Under the pieces are notes generated by a model, which was not told the origin of the DNA, did no database searches, and worked only from the letters and a program-made list of their open reading frames with translations. A DNA stretch of 64,000 nucleotides, taken from positions 1-64,000 of the forward strand of contig ARYC01002448.1 in assembly GCA_000711775.1 (NCBI GenBank), written 5' to 3'. The position numbers and the translations under genes are program-made. Source of the DNA: Oxytricha trifallax. Its lineage: Eukaryota; Ciliophora; Spirotrichea; Sporadotrichida; Oxytrichidae. Below, piece after piece: positions 31,901 through 43,212 of the stretch (position 1 is the first letter of the stretch; each line of letters starts with the position of its first letter).

Positions 31901-34900
31901 ATTTAAATAGGTCAATCTTAAATTTGGGCTATTCATTATTTTCAAAAATTCATCGTCAAAGGGGTATCCAGAGTTATCTAGGAATTATTGAGTGGCTTTA
32001 AGCTCTGTGATTCTTTCATCTTACAGTTATTTGTAGACTGTAAATCTGTCTGCAATCAGTTTACTTGAATTAGGCTCAAAGCCATTGGCAATGTTTAAAA
32101 GAATTCTCATAATCATTCTATTACCAATAGTGTGATTAATTCTATCATAAGCAGCTTTAACAGTTTTAATTTCAAAGCTTGACTGAATTTGATTTTAGAT
32201 TGATAACCCTAAATTTACTGTGGAAATTGTGAGAGAGGCTAAAAACAGCAGGATGACCATTTACAGTACAATTTTGAGAATTCTAGGAGTTGATTACTAA
32301 TAAAATGAATGAAACGATTTCACATCAAATGCTGTTGATCTGGAGGAGCCTGAATCAGATGACCCTGCAGAGGACTAATTGTCTTCCTAATCTGGTGTCT
32401 CCTCTTCTCCTAGATCAACTTTCATCATATGATCTGAATTATATCTGTTGTAAGATTATGTATTATGATCAGGCGTTAAAGGCTAAAAAACTTACTAAAG
32501 TTGTATATTAATTTTAGACTTTCACTGTAAGTCTTTTATTTTTAGAGTAATTTTAATACTTTCTATTTATATTTAATTTCTATTGAAATATTTTGAAATA
32601 AAAGGGCGATTATGCTAAATTTTTATATAATTATTTTTGTTATTTTTAATTTCAAGCTTATCTTTTTAGATAGTAAGTTATATCTTTATGTTTAAAGACT
32701 ATATTCTAAATAAAAAAATGCTAAAATATAAATTACATTTATAATTTATTTAAAATTTTGTGTTTAAATTAGAATTGATCTGTTAAATTCATTTGCCCCT
32801 ATATCAAGACTGACCGCTACATATCCCATTTTCAAGTAATCGTTGCCATAAGATTCATAATAAATTGCAATTTTTGCTAAGAGAGTTTTCCTATTTTAAT
32901 TGAAGATTTATCTGTTATCCACCTCATCATTAAACTCAAATAGATCAAGCTTGTAAATACCCTCATGGAAATTCTTTTAAGGTTTATTGTACTTTCTTTT
33001 AAGGTTCTTAATTGTCCTAAAGTGTAAATTTTCGAAGATATCGTCAAGAGTGATAACTTTCTCTTAGAATATCATACTACCAAGAGAAGAAATTCCAGAT
33101 TTCTTAACAAGTTACGAGAAATTTTCCGATGATTCTGTGATTTACCCATTATTCCAGTCTATACTAAAGAATAGCAATTGATTTGTTTGATAAGTTGTAT
33201 CATCCCTAAATGGTCTCATCTATATAACGGGATCGATTAAAGATACGAAGCAATAATTGAAAAATTGGGAGTAATGAAATTTAACCAAGGCTTCAATGGG
33301 GATTAAATTTGCATTTTTATCTTTACAGAAATCAAAACCCCAAAACCCCTTTATGAGTTTTTTAAGTACTTTGATTTGTAGGGAATTTGTTAGGGATTGG
33401 GGTTATTAATTAAATGCGAGATAAAATAGCAAGCTTTTGGGGTCTATTTATGATGAAGAGTAAATACATTTAGTGTTTAAACTGCGTTATGGATGTGATA
33501 TATATATAGTGAATAAGTCAAACCAATATTTAACTATAAGTCTATAGCACTACTCTCAAAGCGAAGTCCATCAACTGTTCACTCTCACTGCTTAAAATGT
33601 GTGTAATTAAAGCAATAATAGCTACATTCTTAGCCTAAGAGGAATTCAAAGTATCTTTAGAAGCATATTGACTATCTTATCAATGAAAATATTTTGAAGT
33701 ATTGAGCTCACTTCTCTTTCGACAAACGATCTACTATGTTTCACCGCCAATTCCTTGAGTTGAAGATCTCTGTATAGTCTATTGCAAACATTTATAAATG
33801 AAACGGTATCTCTTACAAAGGTGTGAATCGTTTCAAGAGAGTGATTGATTTCACTCTGTAATTTTACAACAACAAATTAAATTATGTTTATAAAATGCAG
33901 AGAGCCTAATAGAGTAATATTAAGTATATTCATGCTTACTAGACTGAGTTTACCTTCAACTCTTTCATCTAGAAAACTTGGTATAAGAGGCATAGTAATA
34001 TAGAAGTATATGTCTAGAAGTCGAGGCATAAATAATGGCAATTCTTGGAGAATTATTGAGGATACTGGTTTAGAAACTTATGTTATTCATCCTTGCTCTA
34101 TTAAGACAGAGCAGTATATAAAGTTCTTAGAACAGCTGAGAGAGAAGTACCCTGAATAAGAGATTATACTGTTTTTTTGATAGTCTTTCTGTTCATAAGA
34201 TAAAAGAAACAAGGAAGAGTTATGAAAAACTTAGAATAACACCAGTGTTCAACGTGCTTTACAGTCTATAGTTTAATGGAATTGAGTTCTACTGGGGTAT
34301 ATTAAAAGGTCATTAAAAGAAACTGCTGGCATACCACTTGATGCATGACTTACCTATCGATACAGCTCAGCGAAGAGAGTAGATAATTAACTTAAAAGTG
34401 TGCTAAAGAAGGGAGAGTGAATGTATATAAATAAGTTTTGAAGTTAAGTTTATGAATATATAAGTTACATTTAAAATTCTTTAGAGGGAGCTGGCTTCTC
34501 TTTCTTTTCTCCTCTTAAGGCTTGCTTGGGCCTATGTTTCTTCTCTTGCTGCAAGCTCCAGCATCTAAGTTCATTGACTCTGGAGGCTAAACATTTGAAT
34601 AAAGTCTCTTGCTAACTTCATACTTTGTATGAGACTTTCGCTCTCTGTGAAGCTTGCTCTATTCCTTCATCAAGAAGATACCAGTACCAGATTTTTCTAA
34701 AGAGTTAAACTACAAATCTTACTTGAAATATAAGGGTGCTTCTGCAGCTCTGTAGCCAGCTCTCACTTATCTTGATCCCTTGTTTCTCCTTATCTTCTGA
34801 AGAGATGCTGTACCTTTTCTTATGAGATTCTTGAATAATTTCTTTCAAGTAATCACTTTTAATTGTTGCAAGTATGCCAAAGAAATAGTTTCTTTCAGGC

Positions 34901-37900
34901 AGTTTATTTGACAACTGTTTCTTAGTAGGCAAGTACAGCGAAACCTCTGGGTCGTTCATAGCAACATCATATAAGTTAGTCACTGAGATTTCTGGATAGT
35001 TTGGAATCTCTGCAAACTTTACATCTTAAGTTTTCAATGCTTTCTTCTCTTCGCAGAGTATCGCCCTTAGAAATGAAATTTTGGTACCTTCCATCGTTGG
35101 CAAGAACAAACCAACTACATAATCAAGATGAGTTACTATGAGTTCAATACCTTGCTGCACCAGGTAGCGGTGCAAATCCTCCTTGCTTCTAAATCTCTGA
35201 ATCAATTCTTGTGCTTGCACTCTTTTCATTACATCATTCATTGACTCCATCTTGTTTACAGATCTAAGAAATGATATTCAAATTTAAGTTTATTGATTTC
35301 AATTATATACCTCTGTAAAACTTACTATTAAATATGGGCATCCTATAGGAGGTCAACCTCTAAGAAGGATATGGAGAAGGTTTTGAGAACTGATTTCAAA
35401 CTTGAGAGATTGGGATCAATTTCTACTGTTATAGTTCCATATTTTTAAATTTAAATTGGTACTTACTTAACTAGGAGCTTTAATTAATGCTAATACTTTA
35501 TTAGGAGCACCCTAATTTTAATCACAAAATGACAAAATACCTCATAAAACAGTACGTACTTAATTAGGAGCACCTCCTAAATTGGTACGTGCTATTATCA
35601 ACTTATTATTGAAAGTTAAAATGTTTACTTTCTCACCTATATTTAGAGCTGGTTCTTCTCTAAGAACTCATATATCTTCTCTAATACTCTTAAAACTTCC
35701 CTTGAAACTTGTAGGCTTGGAAAGCTCTCATATAAGCTCTCAGATATAGAGGCAGTTTTATAATTTTAAATTCAAATTTAAATATGAGCGCTAACATTTT
35801 AAGAAAAACAACAGCACTTCCATCAAACTAAATGATACTTAACTTTGGAGTCAATAAAAAGTGTGATAGCTATGAGATGAACTCTCATAAGGGACTACCA
35901 GAGCTATCACTTGATGTCTCTATTATTAAAATAAAAATTAATAATAGAAAATAAATGGCAAACAAGTGTGGCAGACAGAGAGGAGGAGAAAGGTATTATT
36001 GAAATTCATATACAAAGTGAAGAAGTTGAAGTCTATTTTTGTGAGTTATATGAGAGAGATTTTGCTCATAAATCAAGCTCGTACAGACATAAGAAAGAGC
36101 ATTGAGAAGCCAAGCCCACTGTATACTTGAAGCGTGATAAAATAGAAGAAAAGTATGACTGCTTTGAGTGCCATAAGCAATTCTCACATACAAGAGACTT
36201 GAAGAAGCATCCATTAATAGCTCACAAGAAGGGTATAGAAGTTGAGAATCATGAAGTTGAGATGAAGTTTCTCAACAAAAGAAAAGCCAGGGAATATTCT
36301 AATGTCGTAGTGCCTGAATAAGCAAGTTAGAGTATGATAGGAAGGCACGCAACCAACTGACATATGAAATAACAAAAATTATGATCAAGATTCAATACAA
36401 GAAAATACCGGTTCTTGCTTAAATTGACCTAGATACTTCTATTAAAGCTACCTAATATTAAGACACTCCAAGGTGTATCCCTTCAACTTCCTCTTAAGTG
36501 ATGATAAATATTAGATGTAGTTTACAAATGAGTATCAAGTACTCACTCAAGCAAAGTTTAAAAAGTGTAGTTACCTAATCAAGCTAGGTGCTGTTCTCCT
36601 TGCCAAGGATCAAGTTGCTTTCAGACTTCCACTCTATGAAATGAACCTAAGAGATTTCATAACAGATCAAAGGAATCATAAGTAACTTGGATATAAAGCA
36701 ACTCAGACCGTTTAAGGTTTTAAAGAACTTCATAAGTTAGGGTTTTTTCCACAGAGATTTGAACCCAGAAAATATAATGATAAACTTCTCACCTATAAGA
36801 GTAGCAATAATCGATTTCAACAGAGCCTAAAGAGTGGAAGTATCAAGGCTTGGAACTGTAATGGGAACGCAAGGGTACTATCCAGAAAGAGAAGACTGGA
36901 GAGATGGAGACTTTTAGTGGGATATATGGGCTTTATCAGCAATAATAATAATAGAGTGCGATATGCCTCGCAATGAATACTACTCTTCAAGATGCGAGAA
37001 GGATGCTAAACAAAGGATAAAGCAATTTATAGAAAGAAACAGAGTCTCTCAATCAATGAAACAAATGGCAGAGTCAATAAAAATTAAACCAAACTCAAGA
37101 TCAGACATATAAATAGAGCAGATAGAGATGTGGTTAAGTAAGATAAACTTCAGACCTCTCCCTCATAATCCAAAAGTGCATTTTGAGTGATTAAATTAAA
37201 TACATTTACTATAAATTTCACATTAAAACTTCTTATTAACCCCAACCCCTAACTAATTCCCTGCAAATCAAAGCACTCATAAACCTCATTAAGGTGTTTT
37301 GGGGTTTCAAATGCATGACCTTTTTGTTCAGGATTTTTGACTGTCCAGTTTTACTGTAGTCATCCATAAACTTTTAATGAGCAGCCTCAATAAGTGATGG
37401 CATTAATTCTAGAATACAATTAATAAAAATAATTATGATCATAATTAAAAGTCGAGTTGAGTTAATCCTGAAAATAATATAAAATTTGCCAGCAATTTTA
37501 TAGCCTTGTAATTTTGATTTAACATTTAATCAAAGTTAACTGCACTTAACTTCTTAATAATGCTAACTTTTATTTCTATTCATTTATAAAAGGAAATATT
37601 ATTAATATAACATCTAATTTCAACCAAATTTAACAATAGTGAGTTGATATTTAGAAATTTGACTTCTTCTTCATCCCTCTTCATAGCCCTCCTTAAACTT
37701 TTATTCATCATTAAAATTTGGCCTTAAGTTTAAGTTTTTCCATCTACAAGTATAAATCCAGATTAAAACAATTAAACTCTTAGATAATTAATATAATTTC
37801 TATTATTATTATCTTTAGAGTACTTCAATTCAATTTAAGAAGCAATCAATTTTTATGTTTGGGAAAATAATGTATTTCAATATAATAAATTTCAAAAATT

Positions 37901-40900
37901 ATTTAAGATTTAGAAATTTCATTTCAAGCTAATTTGTATTAATTTTAATAGGCAAAAAATTATCAGATTCTATCATTTTGATAAGATTAAAACTTTAGTT
38001 AACATATGTTTTTAAGCCATTTTTTTAATAATCTTTCAAAAAAGCATTTAAGTTTGATTTAAAATTTTAGAATTCATTTTCGAAGTAATCTAAATGATTT
38101 ATTTTATTTGTAGCATTAAGAAACATAAATTGAATTGAATTATGAGCTAAATTTTACGACATAAATATTATTAAAAAAATTTAAATAATAATAATAATTA
38201 GATCAAATTGAGGTCTCTGGGGACCCCCGATCTGGTATATGTTTAATATATATTAGGGACAAGCCCTTTTATAAGTTCAAGTGTTTTTAGTCAATATGTG
38301 CATCAACTAATTCACTAAAAATTCTTAAGTTTCTTCTTCTCTGTCATCTTCTTGAGCCATTTCTTTTTCTTTCTGTTTTCTTTTCTTTGTCTAAGTCCGA
38401 CTTGAAAGGAGGGCTGTTTAACATAAGGAAGAGATATATCAGCGTAGAATTTTTGTGTGGAACTATGTTTTTTGTCGTTGATGAAAAGTTCTCTCTCTTG
38501 TATGCTTCTTATTTGTAGCTCTCCTTAGTAGATTGAGCTTAATTAGTTTAGAAGTTGAATTTCCCATTTCTCAAATCTTGGGTCTTTCTTCACTACTTTA
38601 GAATCTATAAGTCTTTATAATAGTTTATATCTTATGTCATGTTACATGATTTAGTATATATTACTTGTGGTTAGTATTTATTGCACTCTGCTAGTTTCTA
38701 ATAAGATGTCAGGTTTAATCCCTTAGTATAGGAGAATATGAATGTTTGTTATATCTTCTTTGAATCTTTGATCAGATTCTGAGCAGTTTCTGTTCTGCTG
38801 GGATTTTTGATGTCTTCTTGACCCCTATTTAATACCCCAAAGCCTGAGTTAGTATTTAGTACCTGTGTTACTACCTAGTCTTAAATTTTGGGTGATTCCT
38901 CGCATATCTTATAGGTCAGATGGATTGATTCCTCTAATATCTTTGTTAGGTATTCAGGGACTATTTGGTATGTACAGTTTTAGGGTTGGGAACCCTAGTC
39001 AACTGCTTCTTTCAATTCTGATTTTGGAGAGTTAGTCTTGTTGAAGTTTAAAAGTAGGACTGGTATTGTTGATTTACCTTTATAGAGTCAAGTACTTATC
39101 TTCTAGGGAAGATGTGTTCTTCAAGTTGGGTTTTCTCTCTGATATTAAGTATGGGGTTTTGGTTTAGGGGTCTCCGGGTGTTGTGTTTGGAAGCATACTT
39201 TTTTTGGGACAGCTTGAGGTTTTTGTAGTATCTTTTTTTGCCTATGAGTTATTCTCTCTCAAAGGCTAGGTAGACTTCTTTCTCATCTTGTTCTTCATCT
39301 TCTATATCATCTTCATCTGAGATCCAGTCATCATCAGATGTGTAGAAGGTGTTTTGTTTGGTTGTCTTAGCAAGAAAGTTAAATTCAAAAGAGCTTTTAT
39401 CCTTATGATATTCTTTGATTTAATCATCGTCGATTCGGATTTGGTTGTGGCAAAAGATTGTTGTAGTGAGGTTGTGAAATCTTTTAGTACCATTCAAAAG
39501 TTTGGTTCATAGAGTGTGGGCTTTGTTTGGTTCGTGGTTAGAGGTAGTACTTGTCGTCCATCTCTACTTGTGAGTCTGAGTCTGAATCATTTAGTTTCTT
39601 ACTATGTAAGAATATGCTCTAGCTGTCTTCGATGATCATATGTTCATCAGAAGATGCACTGTTAGAAGTCTAACAGTGTTCCCATACCTAGTCCTTATGG
39701 ACTAGGTTGTGGACAGAGTTCTAGATAGACCTGGTAAGGATTCGTTACATTATATCCCCAGAGCAAGTTTCTATCTAATTTAATAATTAAATTTTAATAA
39801 TAATTGATTAATAAAAATTATAAACCCTATCTTTTCGAGTTTAGAATTTGTTGAAAATATGCTTTTTCTTATTTATGAATTTACGAATACTCTTTTTCAT
39901 TTTCAATCCAAAATGCCATTATTTAATAATTTATCCTTTCATACTCATAAATTTAATTCTTAAAAAGTATATAAATGTTTAATTAAGGGTTAAATTCTTA
40001 ATCGAAACTCTTGACTTTAAAATCTAGCTAAAGAAGTTTCTTCATTTAATTAACCTCCTTCATTTTATTAATGAATATTTGATAGCCTTCATTGTCATTA
40101 ATAATCTTTTATTACACAAGGGCAAACCACAGATAAAGTTTTGGGTCTTTTGAAGTTAAAGTTCTCTCAATCAGCAAGAACTTATCATATAATATTTTTA
40201 TTTAAGTTGATATCTTTTCTCCAATTTTAATCTGTGAAAAAGGGTCTAATTAATCAAAAGTAAAGCCTTTCCAAAATGAAATGGTATTTAAACTCAGATC
40301 TTCAATGTCCTAATGAAACTTGGAATACAGATTATTGATGGATATAAAAGCCTCAGCATCTATTTTGTAGTTTTAGTAGTCTTTATTGCTTGAATTGTAT
40401 ATCTCATAGTAATAAAGGATATAGTGCTCATTTATGTTCTAAGACACTAAATCAATCCATGATGGGTTTTTTAAGTTTTAAGAAAAGTGCTTCAATGAAA
40501 TTAAGGATAATTGAGGTTTTTCCAGAAGGAAAAGTGTGTAATAATTGAAAGAATTTGTTATTAACATAGAATCAGGGAACTTAGCTCTAATTTCATCAAG
40601 GAATATCTTAATGAAATTTATAATGAAGAACTTCTAGGTTTCAATTTGGTCAAGAATAAAAGTTTTTTCTTCTCCGTCCTCTTCCTCTTAATCAATGATT
40701 TAATCTATCTGCTCACTTTCAAGTTCCTCTTCCTAGCTTATCATAGCCATTAATGTTTTGTCCTCTTTATAGTCGTAGTTTTATTCTGCATCTCTCAGTC
40801 CATTTGGATTAGGCAAAGTTCTGCTTATACTTGTGTAAAATTTAGCATATCGCTAGTCAGCAAACATGATATCGTATATTAAATGAAACTTTTATTGATT

Positions 40901-43007
40901 AAGAAGCATTTGCCCTTGGCCTCTTTGATAAACATTCTATAAAATATTTCATAATTTATAAGGAGCTTATAATGTAAGTTTAAGATACTTTAAACATTTC
41001 TATGAAAGTTTCATAATGATTGCATAAGCAAACAGCATTCCCACAATGAACCATATGCTATTCTATCATTTTGTAAAGATGAGGCATTTAATCATTAGCT
41101 TTTTAAGCTTTTCCTTTCATTAGCTCATTAATGCAATTTTAAGCCAAATTTATCAGAATTAGAAATACCTGTTCATATTCAGTAATTTTTTAAAGCTTAT
41201 TTTACTAGAATTAAAGCAGTAATTTTCTTTCTCTCCATTTCCTTAGCTCGTAAAAAGAGTAGACGTTAAACGTAAAGAAAAAAAGAAATATAATGCCTTC
41301 TTTATTCAATAAAAATTGGAATTTACATATTCAAAAGAAACATTGAATTTAAATTTTGATTGTCTCTATTGCCTATTAAGAATTTTAGAACTCCTATTTC
41401 TAGAAGGAATACAATAATAACCTGAAAACCCATTTAAATGTAAAGTATTTATTAATTAATTGAAACTTTAAAAAATAGAATTAAAGTTTAAACAAGAACC
41501 CTATTAAAAGGAGCGCTAAACATAAGTATGAATATTAAGAATGAAGCTTGAGATATCAAAATGAAAATCAAAAAGTTACCAAAAAAGACATTTAAATTTT
41601 ATAATAAACTTTGTATGAATAACCTCATATTGTATGAAAGCAGCCTCTCGATCAAAAGCAAGGACTATGGGCATAATAATTTTGTTGATAAGTTCAAAGT
41701 AAATAACGCGTGAGTCTGCTTGACTCCACGATGCTATTTAATCACCACTGATCATATTTAGTTTATAGAATCTCCTCGTGTAAAGCACCAGAATGACAGT
41801 TATACATATACTGTAAATGCTTAGAACCAGGTATGCTATATATGAACTATCATCTTGAGTATGATGCTGTGCATATATCGCGTTGCTTATAACAATATCA
41901 ATCAAGGGGATATATAGTACGTAAGAGAAAATCAGAAGCAATGTTCCTAGAAGTTGGTAGCCTATTCCTCTAACAATCTCGTAATGATTTGAGATTACAC
42001 GCTTTTACTCTTTAACAAGGTAGAAGAACAGTGTCAATATTGATAAAATAAAAAATAATGCAGTTTAATCATATCGATTATTTACATAAATTTTTTTTAA
42101 AAATAAAATAAAGAAAATTCAATATAATCATTTATTTTAATCTTAATTAATCCACACAAATAAAATTGGCTTGGAGTGAATTTGATATCAATTAAGTGAT
42201 AAGTCTTGAATCGATTAAATATAATCTGTACTGTATAAATTTATTGATAATCTTCTTTAAAAAAACTAAATTTACTTTAATTAACAATAGAAATACAGTA
42301 AGAATAGATGCTATAAATATTGAGCTTTATGCTATGCTTTTCCTACTTATTATCTAGCCAAAGTTATCCACGCTATTTATAAAAGAGAAGCTCATTTGAA
42401 TATCATTTGAACCTGAGGATTAAAAATACTTTAAATAAAATATATAAATTTTTTAAGGGGAAAAGGCCTCAAATTCACATTAAAAAAAGAAAATTTAACC
42501 AATTTTTATGAATGAAAATATTTATCAATTATTTCTTTTTGTTATTAAATTGTTGACTTATGTTATTTTTATAATTAAAAATTAATTAAAAATATTATAT
42601 TAGTTTTGTGTATTAGATTAGATTTTGTTAAAATTTTTAATTTTTTCTTAGCAAAATAATTGTGTTAATAAGTATCAAAAGAATTAAAATTTAAACTCAG
42701 AGTTTACTAAATCTTAATTAATAACATCCCTCCTTTCTTAGAAATCCAAACAAAAACAATTATAATTAATATTAAGTACATAAAACTTTTTAAGAAAGAA
42801 AAACTAGATTTTCCAAAATTTTCTACCAAGTTCATCATATGTTTGTAAGTTTTTGATAATTTTTTATTGTAAAACCATAGCATAAAAAGAGCTAATGAGG
42901 CCTTCAATTGATTGCATAGCATACACCATTTTTGGAGTTACTGGACTTTATATAATCATCATCCAATTTAAACGACTGATCGTCTTTGGAGATAGAATTT
43001 CATGCAT
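28927..43007 (-). CDS. TmcB-like PAS membrane protein, paralogue B, split by a TBE
   Basis: This has the same architecture as paralogue A and is highly similar to it. The start is ATG 43005-43007 (MHEILSPKTISRLNWMMIIQ); the stop TGA is at 28927-28929 after KIRSFFVN. Main blocks in protein order: 42865-43007; 42292-42440; 41615-42039 (KEQKRVISNHYEIVRGIGYQ, then RRFYKLNMISGDQIASWSQ, uninterrupted here); TM blocks near 41475-41560 and 41365-41440; about 39990-41300 (TPR-like region); about 37650-37760 and 37313-37410, then 32790-33332 (PAS and tail, interrupted by TBE copy 3); 31860-32480; 31557-31850; 31320-31488; about 30840-30950; 30190-30400 (SVDDLGVIFSKDMCYENLIN); 29450-29550; 29150-29400; and 28927-29050. 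The PAS block reads KVMHFCKDKNANL across the excised TBE. Confidence 0.75.
31489..31556. other. IES in paralogue B, pointer AGAT (68 bp)
   Basis: AGAT at 31485-31488 and 31553-31556 bounds AT-rich DNA. Removal joins a TM helix to PIISKTEERKY on the minus strand. It is orthologous in position to the GAGAT-pointer IES of paralogue A, although the IES interiors do not match. Confidence 0.75.
33330..33332. repeat. Target-site duplication AAT (left) of TBE copy 3
   Basis: AAT directly before CAAAACCCC at 33333 is repeated at 37310-37312. It conforms to ANT. Removing the element and one AAT restores CTTTACAGAAATGCATGACC, which matches paralogue A at this position except for one base. Confidence 0.85.
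33450..34455 (+). pseudogene. TBE copy 3 transposase, inactivated
   Basis: The start ATGATGAAG at 33450 and end TGA at 34453-34455 mirror copy 2. The region of the first catalytic Asp reads YIHAYQTEFTFN where copy 2 has FIHADEAVFTFN, so Asp is replaced by Tyr. A run of T near 34171 shifts the frame immediately before the second Asp block (DSLSVHK). The Glu block FNGIEFYWG is kept. At least one more shift lies between these blocks. Confidence 0.85.
34470..35250 (-). pseudogene. TBE copy 3 22-kDa-type ORF, nearly intact
   Basis: The start is ATG 35248-35250 (MESMNDVMKRVQAQELIQRF). The frame then stays open through VVGLFLPTMEGTKISFLRA, a Gln codon (TAA) at about 35025, and on to LYLPTKKQLSNKLPERNYFF and KKRYSISSEDKEKQGIKI, as far as about 34700. 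The C-terminal Lys-rich part matches copy 2 only after a frame change. It is better preserved than the copy-2 gene, which carries stop codons. Function is unknown. Confidence 0.7.
35784..37190 (+). pseudogene. TBE copy 3 zinc-finger/kinase ORF, disrupted
   Basis: ATG 35784 (MSANILRKTTALPSNQ) starts the frame; the end is TGA 37188-37190. It has two C2H2 fingers, the second at 36158-36220 (CFECHKQFSHTRDLKKH), then kinase-like text with DLNPENIMINF in place of DLKPEN, IDFNRA, TQGYYPERED and WDIWALSAII. An early TGA near 35999, a TGA after the first finger near 36104 and frame changes break it. The catalytic-loop Lys is changed to Asn in this copy, which supports inactivity. Confidence 0.75.
38205..39775 (-). 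mobile_element. Unclassified GC-richer insertion in eliminated DNA of paralogue B
   Basis: About 1.57 kb differs sharply in composition from the surrounding AT-rich DNA. The matching interval in paralogue A (23260-24065) is only about 0.8 kb and lacks it. Near the ends are short inverted motifs, CTCTGGGGA at 38214 and TCCCCAGAG at 39757, and a palindrome CCTAGTCC-TTAT-GGACTAGG lies near the right end. The minus strand shows open stretches with coding-like composition using TAA/TAG as Gln, one acidic (Asp/Glu/Ser-rich) and one basic towards its end. I recognise no polymerase, integrase or transposase. It is an old or incomplete mobile element of unknown family. Confidence 0.5.
42040..42295. 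other. IES in paralogue B, pointer AATA (256 bp)
   Basis: AATA at 42036-42039 and 42292-42295 flanks AT-rich DNA. It has the same codon position and same pointer as the IES 26888-27157 in paralogue A, while the interiors do not align by eye. Confidence 0.75.
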
Positions 43008-43212
43008 AGTGAAATAAAGCTAATTTGGAATATATTAATTTATATATATTTTTAAATTTACTTGAACTGTATAAAACTATACCTATATATTTAAATGTAC
43101 CATATTACTAATTTATTTCTTTAATTGTTAAATTCATGATAAGTTGGTCTATGATTGAGTAATATTTATTTTTTAAAATTACCGTTTTATTACAATTATT
43201 AAAAAATTGATA
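43008..43212. promoter_or_regulatory. 205-bp spacer between the stop of paralogue C and the start of paralogue B
   Basis: Both genes run on the minus strand, so this AT-only stretch must hold the 3' end of C and the leader/promoter of B. If they become separate somatic chromosomes, two telomere-addition sites must also fit here. No motif is recognised. Confidence 0.35.

Larger units (their letters stand above)
33333..37309 (+). mobile_element. Telomere-bearing element (TBE copy 3, 3977 bp), degenerate
   Basis: This is a full-span TBE with the standard three-gene layout in the same orientation as copy 2. Its termini are telomere-like, but the two ends differ from each other at many positions within the first 80 bp, and the right end reads GGGGTTTCA instead of GGGGTTTTG. 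All three genes are broken. It is clearly older than copy 2, yet it still lies inside the PAS-coding block of paralogue B. Confidence 0.95.
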
